From: Argyresthia goedartella
Taxonomy: Eukaryota > Arthropoda > Insecta > Lepidoptera > Argyresthiidae
Reading direction: 5' to 3'
Assembly (NCBI GenBank): GCA_949825045.1
Contig: OX463836.1
Span: 11,115,829 to 11,179,828 of the forward strand
Length of the DNA: 64,000 bases
The notes below the pieces were generated by a model that saw nothing but the letters and a program-made list of their open reading frames with translations, was not told the DNA's origin and did not search any database. Of the stretch, positions 38,740 to 50,491 are shown piece by piece (the stretch's first letter is position 1; each line of letters opens with the position of its first letter). The position numbers and the translations under genes were made by a program.

Positions 38740-40081
38740 TTACACATCAAATAAAGGGTCTTCAATTAACAAAACATCTTCCGCAGACTGTAAGCCATCA
38801 ATGTCGACGAAATCAACTTCATATTCGTCATCGTAATTTTCGTTTTCTTCAGCGGCTTCATCGAGTTCTTCGTCATTTGTTGGTTTTGAATATGACGAAC
38901 GTGATGCTGCTGATGGTGCGGCAGCTTTAGAGTTAAGCAGCTTCCAATTGTGTGCGATGTAACACAGTTTTCCACTTCGATCGGTGGTCAGTTTGTTTCT
39001 CTTTTTCGAATGTATGTGAGAAAATGTGGAAAAACTTCTTTCCACGCTGGCCGACGTCGATGGGATCGAGAGTACTTTCAGAGTAGCTTTTCCTAAGTCT
39101 GTACTTGGAAAAAAAAGCTGCCACCAAGAAATTGGCTGAATCATGGTGTCCCAAATAAAATTTCTTTCAAAATCGTTCACTCTAGCCTTTTAATCGGCCA
39201 AACTTTGAAGAAGTCCTGCCACATTCTCAGTATCACAATGGTCAATTATAAACTGGCATCCATCAAGGTTGGCATCAGCTGTTAAACTTGCTCCTTGGCT
39301 ATGTGGATCTAGAATGACTGCCGCGTAATGCACCGGTTTTCAAGGCGTTTTCTTTCCTGTTTAAATATTTTACTCTTATGTCTATTAAGTTTTCTCCGAA
39401 AACTTCATCTGCAGTCACGCTCTCTAGCATTTGGCTAACATCACTGAGCGCTTTGTGTACCAAATTAATTGTTCCGTAATCTCCTTCCAGTTTCGTTATC
39501 CATTCAACAATAGGTTTCAATATCTCTGCGTGTTTCTTGATTTCAGTCCAAGTGTTCTCCCTTAATAGTTTATATTTGTATTTTTGTAAATATGTATTAT
39601 TAGTGTTTACAACCAGCAATTGAAGAATCATTTTTTATTTCAAAAAGTTTTTGAGACAATTCAAATAGCTGCCCCATCTTGTTTTTACTGGTAAAACCAG
39701 CGATACATTCAAACCCTTCTCTGTAGCCACTTTCGTAAACTCTGCTTTGAGGATTTGTGAATTTGATACACATTTCACTACCTCCACAATGAAAAGAAAG
39801 ACATGTTTGATGCAGTCAAATCCCAATAAATCCCCAATTAATAAATGCAATGTATGTGCAATGCAACCTATCCATATGATTTTGTCAAATGATTACTCAG
39901 CAATTATCCACATTTTTTCATGTTTGCGGCGTTTTCAGAAATTATGGCTAAAAACTTCTGTACTTCAAGTTCTTCTAGAACTTCAGTTATTTTTTCAGCT
40001 AAATATTCAGCTGTGTGTTTATTGGTTTCTGTATCCAAAAACTTGTAGAAGTAGGGTTTCGGAGTGTAAATAATGATATTC
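38740..40081 (-). pseudogene. hAT transposase, main part
   Basis: Continues the N-terminal part at 44316-44572. Sense order: TPKPYFYKFLDTETNKHTAE and FLAIISENAANMKK, stop near 39904. Then IAHTLHLLIGDLLG with LVLPVKTRWGSYLNCLKNF (C..H..L and RW motifs of hAT catalytic domains), stop, then KPIVEWITKLEGDYGTINLV. A decayed stretch leads to the dimerisation region PSTSASVERSFSTFSHIHSK and LCYIAHNWKLLN (hATC; the SxxxERxFS block is diagnostic). At least three stops or frameshifts. A DNA cut-and-paste transposase in life; dead here. Confidence 0.85.
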
Positions 40082-40086
40082 ATTAT
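40082..40086. repeat. Probable 5-bp target-site duplication (LINE in hAT)
   Basis: ATTAT here and at 44316-44320. Joining the hAT reading frame across these points restores a sensible protein order (LRNEGI, then NIIIYTPKP), which supports the junctions, though the low-complexity sequence leaves a base or two of freedom. Confidence 0.7.
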
Positions 40087-40145
40087 CATTATTTACATCA
40101 TCATCATCACGTGATTTATTGTTGTTATTGTTAAATACAGGGGCG

Positions 40146-41417
40146 ATGGCCTCTTACGTGTTAAAATGCAAGTCCTGCAACATCGTGATAAACGAGTTAC
40201 TTGCTTTTGTGCAAAACAAAATGGATGTTATGGTGGATGAAAGTTTAGTGCAGATTTGTGCAACGGCTTTTTCTGATGACGAAATCGAAAAAGCAAAAAT
40301 CCTTCTGTTTGAGTCAGTCTCACAGCAGAAAACTACACGTAGACGTGATGGGAAGACTCAACGCAACCTGGATGACATCATCTGCCTCCTCAGGGAAACG
40401 GATCCCGAAGAGATGCCGATCTTCGTGGCCAGGGATCTTGGAAAACTCCCCCCGGTCACATTTGACCATGTAGACGTCACTAGACTTCTAAAAGACATTG
40501 TGTTGATACAAAGGGAGCTTGGTGCGATGCAGCAGAAATGCGCAGAGGCGGCGGAAACAGAGTACGTTACTATTCATCAATTTCAACAACTTAAATCCGA
40601 GCTCGACGAGATGAAACGACAGTGCATTGTTTCTAATGTCAACACAAAAAGAGGCGCTTTCTGCCTGGAAGACAGCTACCAAAACAATAGTGGCCCTATG
40701 GGTTTCCTTGCTGTGTCAGAAACTCATCAGCAAGATGCGTCATCAATATCCTCATCATCAAGTCCGGAGGGTAAGCCAACGGAAAAAACACTTTCGCAAA
40801 CGATTGAGGCGCGCGAGCCGCTGTCTCTGTCTTACGCAAGCGTGGCGGCTGAGACGGCTGCGGTGCCTACGCAACCGACTAACTCACGCGTGGAGGCCCG
40901 TATTAGTACCGCGGTTTCGAACAGTAGGCAACCAGTGGACGCCACCGCCGGTGAGGCCCTACCGCGGTTTCAGACACTAACGGAACCAGCTGTCGGAAAC
41001 AATAAAAAGGAGCAATCTCAATCTGAGCAAGATGGCTGGATAACGGTGGAGAACCGAAAGTCTAAATCTCGTTTTGTAGGAAGAAAAGGAAGAGCCCCTG
41101 TTGACCCAACATCTAAATTTAGAGCCGCGGCTCCGAAAATACCACTTTTCATCTACAACGTTTCTTTAGAATCCTCGGAAGTGGATGTCGCTGAGTACAT
41201 AAAGGCGAAAACTGAGATTGTTGTGTCTCCAGTGCGAGTAGGTATGAAAGAGGAAAAAGAGTACAACTCATATAAAATCTACATACCTAAGGACAAACTA
41301 CCGGTGTTCTACAACGACGACCTATGGCCAGACGGGATTTTTTTCCGTAGGTATTTTATATTTAGCCGGATGGCTATCAAAGACACTGATAAACTTTTAG
41401 CTTCAAGGAGAAACTGA
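40146..41417 (+). CDS. LINE ORF1 protein
   Basis: Complete 423-codon ORF from ATG (MASYVLKCKSCN) to TGA. Numbering from this ATG: an N-terminal C8-x-x-C11 pair, helical region DESLVQICATAFSDDEIEKA, basic QQKTTRRRDGKTQRNLDDI, and conserved-looking PIFVARDLGKLPPVTFDHVD followed by TRLLKDIVLIQRELGAMQ, a likely coiled coil (to about 165). A Ser/Glu/Ala-rich linker leads to a C-terminal RRM-like part (PLFIYNVSLESSEVDVAEYI). Such proteins bind the element RNA. The stop overlaps the ORF2 frame. No inactivating change is seen in ORF1. Confidence 0.87.
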   Translation: MASYVLKCKSCNIVINELLAFVQNKMDVMVDESLVQICATAFSDDEIEKAKILLFESVSQQKTTRRRDGKTQRNLDDIICLLRETDPEEMPIFVARDLGKLPPVTFDHVDVTRLLKDIVLIQRELGAMQQKCAEAAETEYVTIHQFQQLKSELDEMKRQCIVSNVNTKRGAFCLEDSYQNNSGPMGFLAVSETHQQDASSISSSSSPEGKPTEKTLSQTIEAREPLSLSYASVAAETAAVPTQPTNSRVEARISTAVSNSRQPVDATAGEALPRFQTLTEPAVGNNKKEQSQSEQDGWITVENRKSKSRFVGRKGRAPVDPTSKFRAAAPKIPLFIYNVSLESSEVDVAEYIKAKTEIVVSPVRVGMKEEKEYNSYKIYIPKDKLPVFYNDDLWPDGIFFRRYFIFSRMAIKDTDKLLASRRN

Positions 41418-44219
41418 GCCGCAGAACCTGTAAGCTCGCAAGCTTCAACTGTAAGTCCGTGACGCGTGTTTCGGACCATGTCAGAGAGCTATGCCTATCG
41501 ATGGATGTAATTGCATTGCAGGAGACTTGGCTGTTGCCCCACGACGTACCTTACCTGAGCGGCATCCATCCTGACTTCGCTGCGACTGGAGTATCGGCCG
41601 TGGATATGACGGCGGGAGTGTTGCGAGGAAGGCCCTACGGTGGGGTAGCTATTCTGTGGCGTAAAACCGCGTTTGATAAAGTAACTGTTATCAATTGTAA
41701 AAGTGTGCGATTGGTGGCTATAAAGTGCGAAGTGGCTAGTCGGTCTGCTATGTTTTTCTCCGTATATATGCCTACGGACTCGAAAGAAAACCTTCCAATC
41801 TTCACTGAATGCCTATCGGAGGTGAGTGCCATTGTTGAGGATAACACTGTGGACAATGTGTACGTACTCGGGGACTTCAACGCTCACCCTGGTGAGTTGT
41901 TTTGCTATGAACTACTGCAATTCTGTGCTGACCGGAAGTGGATCTGTGCGGACATTGAATCACTAGGTATTGACTCAGACACTTATACGTATATTAGTGA
42001 CGTACATGGCTGCTGTCGATGGCTTGATCACTGTGTAACTAGTAGTGTAGCATATAAATCTGTTAGTAAAATTGAAGTGCGTTATGATGTGTCATGGTCG
42101 GATCACTTTCCCTTGCAGATTGAGTGTGATTTCACGGTTCTTTCACCTAAAATAAAAGTAGCGAATCACACTCCATCTCATGTCATTTGGGGAAATAGAG
42201 ACGCTGCACAAATAGATATGTACTATAACGTATGTCATAGCCGTTTAAGAGATATAGACTTTCCTCCAGAGCTGAGACACTGCGATGATGGAATATGTAC
42301 AAATACTGATCACAAAATAATTATAGATAATTTGTATAAACGCATAGTTAACGCATTGAGCGAGGCTGCTATCGGCAGTTACATAGTCAAAAATGTTAAT
42401 AATAAGAAGAAATACATTGTGGGCTGGAACAAACATGTAGCGGGGCTCCATAGGGAGGCTCGACTTGGGTTTCAATCATGGGTACTCTCGGGAAAACCCG
42501 CCAATGGTTCAGTTTATGACAATATGAAAGAGACCAAAAGATTATTTAAAAATAAATTGAAATGGTGCCAGGATAACAATGAGCGTATCAAAATGGACAT
42601 ACTTGCTACTAGTCACGAAGCTAAGGACTTCAAAAATTTTTGGAAACAGACAAACAAGCTGAGCCCCCGGTCGAGTCTGCCTCTGGGCGTGGCGGGTCTG
42701 TCTGAAAATATCGACATTGCCAATATGTTTAAAGAATATTTTAATGTAGTGCCTGCAGTTATGCCAACCGCAGGCACTGTAGTGTCAGATGCTCATACCC
42801 GGCGGGCAGTTTCAAGCCAATACACTCGCTTCACTATTAAAGAAGTAGATAGGGCGATACGTGGAATGAAACGAGGGAAGTCGCCGGGACACGACGGGTT
42901 GAGCGTTGAGCACTTGAAATATGCTGGTGCACATCTGCCTAGGGTTCTTAAGATTTTTATCAACGCCAGTATTGGACACTCTGCCTGAGGAGCTAATGAG
43001 AACTATTGTTGTACCTATCATTAAAAATAAAACAGGTGATGCTAGTGACAAAGGTAACTATAGACCTATATCACTGGCCACTATAACGGCAAAGGTGCTG
43101 GACAGTTTGCTTAACAAGCAACTTGATAAACATCTAATCTTGCACGATGCCCAGTTTGGTTTTAGGAGTGGGCTGTCTACTGAAAGTGCCATCATGTGCC
43201 TCAAGCAAACTGTCCGGTACTACACAGACAGAAAAACGCCAGTGTATGCCTGCTTTTTAGACTTGTCCAAGGCGTTTGATTTAGTTAACTATAACATGTT
43301 ATGGAAAAAGTTGGCGACTGAAACTGGCCTACCTGATGAGTACATTGATTTGTTCAAATATTGGTATGGCAATCAACGCAACGCTGTCAGGTGGGCCGGT
43401 TCATTAAGTCAAGAATACAGGTTGAGCTGTGGAGTGAGACAGGGGGGGCTGACGTCTCCTAAGCTGTTCAACCTGTTCATGAACAAATTGATCGGGGAGC
43501 TCAGCGACACCAAGGTCGGATGTTCAGTCGGCGGCGTCATGGTGAACAACATAAGCTATGCTGACGACATGGTGCTGCTGAGCCCCTCGATTCGAGCCCT
43601 CAGGCGACTACTGGACGTCTGTGGGTCATACGCCGAGTCGCATGGCCTAAGGTACAATGCCAAAAAAAGCGAAATGCTTGTATTCAAGGCCGGCACTAAA
43701 AAAACATCTTTTGTGCCTCCTGTCAAATTATGTGGCATCGCCCTGAATAGAGTCGCAAAATTTAAGTACCTAGGGCATGTGGTCACGGAGACACTCACAG
43801 ATGATCTGGACATGGAGAGAGAGCGCAGGGCGTTGTCGGTTCGCTGTAACATGCTGGCCCGCAGGTTTGCACGGTGCACTAAAGAAGTGAAACTTACACT
43901 TTTCAGAGCTTACTGTCAAACCTTCTACACCTGCAGTCTGTGGGTTCGCTATACGCAGAGGGCCTACAGCGCTCTGCGTGTCCAATACAATAACGCGCTG
44001 AGGATTGTGTTGGGGCTGCCGCGATACTGCAGCGCCTCATCGATGTTCATGGAGGCAAGAGTGGATGACTTTTTTGCCATCTTGCGTAAGAGAGCAGCCT
44101 CTATGATGAGTCGTGTTCGCGGCAGCTCGAACGGGATCATCAGTGCGTTAGGGGATAGGGTCGATAGTCCCTTGCTGAAACACTGGATAGATGTGCAACT
44201 ATACAAAAATAAAAAATAG
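41393..44219 (+). pseudogene. LINE ORF2: endonuclease and reverse transcriptase, one frameshift
   Basis: The frame opens inside the end of ORF1 (overlap 41393-41417) and has no early ATG; recoding or reinitiation is implied. Endonuclease: ASFNCKSV, VIALQETWLL, VYVLGDFNAHPGE, RWLDHCV and VSWSDHFPL, all motifs intact. Then linker and RT: MKRGKSPGHDGLSVEHLK. A single-base shift near 42975-42988 (IGHSA-stop against LPEELMRTIVVPI) follows. It continues NYRPISLATITAKVLDS, motif A FLDLSKAFDLVNY, motif B CGVRQGGLTSPKLF, catalytic YADD (213-216 of the second frame), KYLGHVVTE, and C-terminus DSPLLKHW. Apart from the frameshift the copy looks capable of coding. Confidence 0.9.
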
Positions 44220-44315
44220 TTTAGGTTACCTGTGTGTTAATGTACAAAATATTTTGTCTTTTTATAATTTACTATGGATGTGTACCTAGCTGACAATAAA
44301 TAAATAATAATAATA

Positions 44316-44572
44316 ATTATTCCTTCATTTCTCAAGTTGGACCAACCATCAATTGCCAAGTGCAATGTTTTAGCTTGTTGAATTTTCTCATCTATTTCTT
44401 TCTTGACATTAGCGTATTCTTCGTTCAATAACGAAGTCGATATGATTTTTCGTGAAGGAGCTTCATAGTCTTGTTTTAAGGCATGTAAAGCTTCCTTCCA
44501 CAGGGGATGTTCAAGCATTGAAAGCGGTTGTCCAGTGACGTAAATGGCGTAATGACGTAAATAATATACCAT
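44316..44572 (-). pseudogene. hAT transposase, N-proximal part
   Basis: Minus frame: SMLEHPLWKEALHALKQDYE, APSRKIISTSLLNEEYANVK, then LHLAIDGWSNLRNEGI, ended by the LINE tail. The first catalytic Asp is in AIDGWSN (a common hAT block is DGWT). Codons upstream of about 44570 fall in a hairpin, and no BED zinc finger is found up to the TIR, so the N-terminus is missing. Confidence 0.82.
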
Positions 44573-44609
44573 AATAACAATATTTAAGTAAGTAATATTG
44601 TTATTATGG
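44569..44609. repeat. Perfect 16-bp hairpin
   Basis: CCATAATAACAATATT and AATATTGTTATTATGG around a 9-nt loop (TAAGTAAGT). It lies in the hAT element where the transposase N-terminus should be and may mark a deletion junction or a small insertion. Confidence 0.85.
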
Positions 44610-44776
44610 TGTTATAGGCATTTTGTTTCAGTTTATTTCATATAAAATGTATTTATCTACAGCTGGGAATATTGGCAATATTGCCGGCAAAATAGAAAAT
44701 TTCCGGCAATTTTGCCATGGCAATATTGCCGGCAGTTTCAATATTGCCGGCCGGCACATCATTACGCGCGCGCCCC

Positions 44777-45237
44777 TACTAGAGATAGCATGTTTCAAAT
44801 TTTCCATACAAATCAAGCGTGTCAGTGTGCGTCATCGTTTACTCACACTATCACACGCACTACTACATAAATGACGTATCCGCATTGTCACCCATCTGTG
44901 CGCTACAAGTGCAGAGTGCTACGAGGTGGGGGTAGATATTTTATCGATATTTTAATGACCAGCAATCGAATATAATAATATGTCTATTTTAAAATATTAT
45001 TTTGGCAATTAATTATACATACCATAAGAGTATTTTAGTACTCAATATTGTTCATAATACATGTAAGCATACATTTAACTAGATGTTAAAAGAATTGCAC
45101 TGTGTTTATATTTGGACTAGTTATCTTACGAGGACCTCGATTGTTGTAGTTATTGTTGATTTGTTGCTGGTTAACATTACCCAGGGGGACCGTGCAGGTC
45201 TGTGGGATTTAGTCTGGATCTGTGGCTCTGTATGATA
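44777..45237. other. No gene seen
   Basis: Unassigned AT-rich sequence between the hAT end and an RTE LINE. Confidence 0.4.
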
Positions 45238-46190
45238 TCATCATCATCATCAATCAGCCCACATTCACCCACTGCCGGGTATAGGTCTCTTCTTTACCAC
45301 GCCATCCACTCCGGTCCTGAGCCTCCCGCATCCACTGCCTACCCGCTATGCCGATGATGTCATCCGTCCATCTTGCTGGTGGTCTGCCCACTGGTCGTCG
45401 TGCGGTTCTGGGCAGCCAATCTGTAACTGCTTTGAACCACCTTCCGTCTTCTGTCCTTGCCAAGTGTCCTGCCCTCGTGCTGCGCTTGCCGACATCGACG
45501 ATCTTAGTACGACGTCTTATTTCTGTAGTGCGAATACGATCCCAAAGTCATGCCTAGCATGGAAGGCTTCATGGCCCTTTGTGCGACTTTAATTTGGTGC
45601 ATATTCGCCTTTATTAGCGGCCATGTTTCGGCACCGTTTGTAAGTGTGGGCAGGACACATTGGTTGTAAACCCTGGTCTTCAGGTTCTGCGGGATCTTAG
45701 ACTTGAAGAAGTCTTTAAGCTTTCCAAATGCGGCCCAACCCAACTGAATCCGTCTGGTAATCTCATTTACTTGAGAGTCTCGGCGAAAAGACAAACAATG
45801 TCCGAGATAAACATAACTGTCCACCGCCTCTATTGTACTGTTACCGACAATTATGTTCGGTACCGATGAGTGACATCATTATTTTCGTCTTGGACATGTT
45901 CATCTTAAGGCCGACCTGCAAAGATGTTATGCGCAGTTCGTCAAGCATGTTCTGTAGATTACCGACGTCTTCAGCTATGAGTACTAGATTGTCTGTGAAC
46001 CTCAGGTGCGTAAACTTGGCGCCGTCACTGTTGACATTCGTGAAGAGCTTAGGAGAAATAGTGTCGCCTTGGCGCACACCCCGGCCTAAAGCTGCGGGGT
46101 TGGTTGGCTCATGCATACGCATCTGCATCGTGTGTGATATTACGCCGTATAAATTGTAAAAAAAAACATGTATCTTTACGGTCAAGTTGG
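45238..46190 (-). pseudogene. 5'-truncated RTE-type LINE
   Basis: The sense strand ends with a TGATTGATGATGATGATGA tail, typical of RTE LINEs in moths. Coding relic: LGRGVRQGDTISPKLF (motif B). The equivalent of the catalytic motif reads RFTDNLVLIAED, i.e. FTDN in place of FADD. Then VGLKMNMSKTKIMM, YVYLGHCLSFRRDSQVNEI, LGWAAFGKLKDFF, CVLPTLTNGAETW, RAMKPSMLG and the C-terminal RPVGRPPARWTDDI with MREAQDRSGW. Several frame breaks, and a segment between motif B and FTDN is shortened. Dead copy. Confidence 0.88.
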
Positions 46191-46199
46191 TAGCGATGA

Positions 46200-49050
46200 A
46201 ACCAGTGTTGCTAGCTTTTGAAAAAATGTATTACCCAAAAATTAGGGCGAAACTATCATAGGCATCATGTGTATTTAACTAATGTATGTAATTGTGACGA
46301 GGTTGTAGCTACCGCTAGCTTTTACCTTATTTTTTGAAAGCACATTTGCACATTTCATTTATTCATTCACGATTATTAAATCATATTTGAATCATACTTA
46401 AAACTAAAACACAAAAACAACATAACATAAAAACAATAATACAATACTATATAAAAGATAAAAGATAATTCCACAAAATAATACAAGTATTTAGGCAATT
46501 TCCAAATAAATTCAATGTCAATAAGATTACCATACTAAATAATTTAAAATTTCCTAATATATTAATGCCGATCATATTGATTTATGAAATCCTCAAGAGT
46601 GTAGAAGCACTTCTTCAACAAGTATTTTTGCAACGCATTCTTAAATTTGGTCATGTTGTCAATTAATTTTAGTCAATAGGCAATTTATTGTACAGGACAA
46701 CGGCCTGGTACCTTGCACTGTGACTTGCAACTTGCAGTCTGGGAAATAGTGTCTCGATTTTTACATCTTTGCGTCTTGATTCGTTACGCACATGTTTTTC
46801 TTCTGATGACTCGTACATTGGCAATTTTTTTGCTAGGTTCATAAGTAAGACAAGAATATAGAGACACGGTACTGTAAGTAAACCTAATTTAACAAAGTGA
46901 TCTTTGCGCGTTTCCCACTGTGGTATTCTTACCATTGTGCGTATTGATCGCTTCTGGCATATGAACGCTTTTTTAATATTATATTCGTAGCTATGACCCC
47001 AAAACATAATGCTATACCGTAATTTAGATTCAACTTATGCATAGTAAACAGATTTTAGTTGGACTAAGCTTAGTTCATCTCTTAAACTTCTCAAGGCATA
47101 ACATGATGAACTAATAGAACTTTCTATTGCTGCTAGCTCATGTTTCCAGTTAAGAAAACAGTCTACATGGACCCCTAGAAATTTGACTATATTTACTTGT
47201 TCGATTGTACTGTCATTAACTTTAATCTCGAGAGTATCATAGTTTCTGGCGGTGCTTTTGAAAAGCATGACATTTGTTTTGCTAGGGTTTATGTGGAGAT
47301 TATTTCCGCTGAACCACTCATTAAAAGCTGAAAGAGCTTTAACTACAATATTATTTAGTGTTTCTATGTCATCAGCATAAATAATCGCATTTGTGTCATC
47401 AGCAAATAAAACAAGTTTAATGTCCAGATTTTTATTAAGTATGTAGTCTATTAAGTAATTTGTGAATATGATGAAAATAACTGGTCCCAATATGGATCCT
47501 TGTGGTACTCCTATTTTTATTTTAGATATATCGCATTTTGCCACTTATTCCGTACCATTATTTTCATATTTAATTTCAACAAATTGTGTTCTATTTTGTA
47601 GATAGCTCTTAAATAAATTTAGAGTATTTTCTCTAACGCCGTAGTGTTCTTATTTGTTTATTAATAGTGTATGGTCTACTGTATCAAAAGCGGAACTAAG
47701 ATCCAAGAAAAGTCCAGCCACTTTCTTGCTATCATTGAGATTCTTGACAACATCATCGATCAGGGAGTCAATAGCGTCCATCGTACCAACGCCTTTTTGA
47801 TATCCAAACTGCCGGTAACTAATTATATTATTGCTAGCCAGGTGAAAAATTAACCTGCTTTTCAATAGTTTTTCAAAAATTTTTGATAACGTAGTTAAAA
47901 GCGATATAGGCCTATACATTTTTGGATCAGTTTTTAGGCCCTTTTTAAAGATAGGAATGACTTTTGCTATTTTCAACTGCTCTGGGAATATAAAATTATC
48001 AAAACACAAATTAAAGAAATGTATTAATGGTTCTGCTAAAATGTCAATGTTGTCTTTTATAATACAAATTGGGATTTCATCATAACCATATGATTTTTTA
48101 TTATTCATTTTTGATACTAGCTTGGTTATTTCAGCAGAAGTGACATTTATTAAGATCATACTGTTTTCTACTCTTTTGGTGTTTTCCGTTAGATATGATT
48201 CTGATATATGGTGGTTTTCGACAGAAGATTTTTTACAGTTAAACTGATCAGAGAAAATTTTTGCTATTTTATTAGGATCATCTACAATCCTGTCATCAAC
48301 CTTAAGCATAAGTTTATCCTTAAACTTGAGACTGCTTTTATTGCGGTGTTTATACTACTTGCCAAATTGATTTGGGGATGTTGGTAGATTGACTAATGGC
48401 TTTTCTTACTGACAATCTTTGCAGACCTTTTATAACTTTGCGGTACTGAATGATATACCTGCGTTTAAATTGAAGAACAGAGTTGTCAATGTTTTCTCCT
48501 TTAGCCGTACTGAGAAATCTTTTCATTTTACTAGACACTCTTAGACCCCTAGTTATCCATTTTATCTGCGTACCTTTACAGAGATTTACTTTCTTTTTAT
48601 ATTTCCGATAGCTGTAATTAAATATTTCTGTAAATTTATTTAAAAACGTGTTAATACCCACTCCTTGCCCATTTTGTGAAGCGATATTTTCTCTGAAAAC
48701 ATTTCGACTAATTTCGTTAAAGTTTCTTTGATTTTAATAAATAAATTGTTCTTTGTATTGTCTCTGATTATGATTCACAAAGGAGCTTTTAAAAGTACCC
48801 GAAATACAAACATGCTCATTGGCCAAGTTATTGTGGTCTATGTCAATATTGGTAATTTCGTCATTATGAATATTTGTAATTATATTGTCAATGCAAGATA
48901 TAGAATCATTACGGATAAAAGTAACAGTATCAATACAGGGTTTAAAGTAATTACATGTTAGGAGATTCAAAAAGTCCCTTTTTTGTTTATTATTCGTCAT
49001 CAGATCAATGTTAAAGTCCCATAATAGAATTAATTTCTTATTGAAAAAGT
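46200..49050 (-). pseudogene. Degenerate LINE remnant (endonuclease end, RT, 3' UTR)
   Basis: Sense order: LLWDFNIDLMTNNK (GDFN box changed to WDFN) and SCIDNIITNIHNDE near 49030-48740. The linker is at 48661-48350. From 48309: NNKKSYGYDEIPICIIKDN, PIFKKGLKTDPKMYRPISLL, motif A GLFLDLSSAFDTVDHT. A broken stretch follows at 47650-47560. Then KIGVPQGSILGPVIF (B), VLFADDTNAII (C, intact FADD), HINPSKTNVMLF and KFLGVHVDCFLNWKHE. A stop near 47036 precedes YSIMFWGHSYEYNIKKAF and YNKLPID. The 3' UTR (46200-46668) is AT-rich. At least four stops or shifts. CR1/Jockey group by appearance. Confidence 0.85.
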
Positions 49051-50491
49051 GGGGAATAACGATCTGAGTCTGGCAACCGAATACTGCTATTTCTCTTTTT
49101 TAATAGTTGCGCACTATCAAAATAAAGGGCATTAAAAGGCGAGTACGGAATTATTTATTTATCTTGCACAATCTATGAATAGTACACATTCGTTTTAAAC
49201 TACGCTTTTACGGATTTTTCGTAATTTTGTACCAAAAAGCAGGAAATGCATGAATAATTAAAAAAACCCGACTGCGGTACACTAAAAAGCACAAAACGAG
49301 CATAAGACTTAACGCAATTGTTAAGATAAGTGTTAAATTACATTTAAATGCGTGCGGTAGCAATTAAATCATTTTCTGCTTGCATTTATTTTTATTTAAC
49401 TTATTAAATAAAAAACCCAAATAATTTTATTTAAACTTGTGCTTTATGTATCGCAGTCAGTTTTTTTTTATTACGCCATTTTGACACTGCGTCGAATGTA
49501 CTGTGGTTTGGTCCCTCATAAATGCTAGCCAAGCTGAATTACAAGATATATCAATATCAAAATGAATATAGCCTTCATTAGCAAAACATAGTTGACGTCA
49601 GATTGGGATGGCCATAGGGGAAAGAGGAAGTCGTGAGGGGGGTGGCTACCTCCCGCACACCTGCAAGGGCGCTGCGTCGCATTAGTAATCTAATCAATCA
49701 ATTTAGATATTGTTCACGTTGATTCTTATACTTGTTTTGTGTATAAAAATTGCATCAAAGGCACTTTCACCATGTATGTGTATCAATGATCAGGAAAAAC
49801 CAATGCCCCATTCGCAAGCATGAGAACTCTCCAGAAAAATAAAATAAAAATAGTGAGACTGAACAGTTTCAAAAAAATGTTTACAAACTAGAAAATGAAT
49901 ACTGGGTACATTACAAACTTAGAAAAAGAGATGGAAGATTCTAACATTGAAGTCGGAGACCTCAGTGGCGGAGATTCTTTAGGTATTTCTGGCGATAATA
50001 GCATAGGTACTATCGAACCATCTGAATCATGACCCACCTTAAGCTTATTTTGCTAAAACCCTTAAATGCAAGTAGGTCGAAATTCGCTTGAAGGTTTATT
50101 TCCTTGGTAACGAACTTGTTATCATTTGATTAGACACTGACATTACGATAGATCTTACAAGTTTGAAAGTTTCAAACGAATTATCAGGCAAGTGGGTCAT
50201 GATTCAGTTGGTTCGATTGTACATTAAATAATGGTTTGAATAATAAGGTGATCATATTCAATCTTCATTTTAACGTGTACCTTTTTGGTAATTATTGAAA
50301 TAGTGCCATCCCAACTTGACTTGGACAGTATTTGAAAGGAATAAACACTAGTGGCGCTGTGGGCAGTAGACCTCGCTAACAGGGGGGACTGTGAACCTAT
50401 TTATAGGTAAGTATTTTAGATTCAATCAAAATCAAGTAGTAAAGTAGCCGCACCAATAACTTTGTAAACTACATTTTGCGATTTAAAATAG
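49051..50491. other. No clear gene; possible transposase tail
   Basis: Mostly AT-rich and unassigned. A short frame at 49894-50032 (NTGYITNLEKEMEDSN, then GGDSLGISGDN, stop) is preceded in another frame by LENEYWVHYK. This resembles the CENEYW-plus-acidic-tail end of the transposase at 50815, so it may be the C-end of a further relic of that family. Weak evidence. A repeat-F word is at 50448-50470. Confidence 0.35.

Larger units (their letters stand above)
40087..44315 (+). mobile_element. Nearly full-length LINE inserted in hAT
   Basis: 4.2 kb with ORF1 (40146-41417), ORF2 (about 41393-44219, one frameshift) and an AATAAATAATAATAATAATT-type tail. The short leader (about 60 bp) suggests slight 5' truncation, or simply a short 5' UTR. 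ORF2 has AP endonuclease plus RT. A truncated relative of this family ends at 17486-17840. Clade not certain: ORF1 lacks CCHC knuckles and starts with a CxxC pair, as in some CR1/L2/Daphne-type elements. Confidence 0.88.
38087..44776 (-). mobile_element. hAT transposon relic carrying a nested LINE
   Basis: Both ends have an inverted repeat: GCGCGCGTACTGATGTGCCG on the left (38089) and GCGCGCGTAATGATGTGCCG complemented on the right, 19 of 20 identical. On both sides it continues into repeated GGCAATATTGCCGGC words (38110-38350 and 44665-44755). The transposase relic runs on the minus strand in two parts, 44572-44316 and 40081-38740, separated by a LINE. An 8-bp duplication outside the TIRs was not evident. 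Length without the LINE is about 2.46 kb. Confidence 0.8.
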
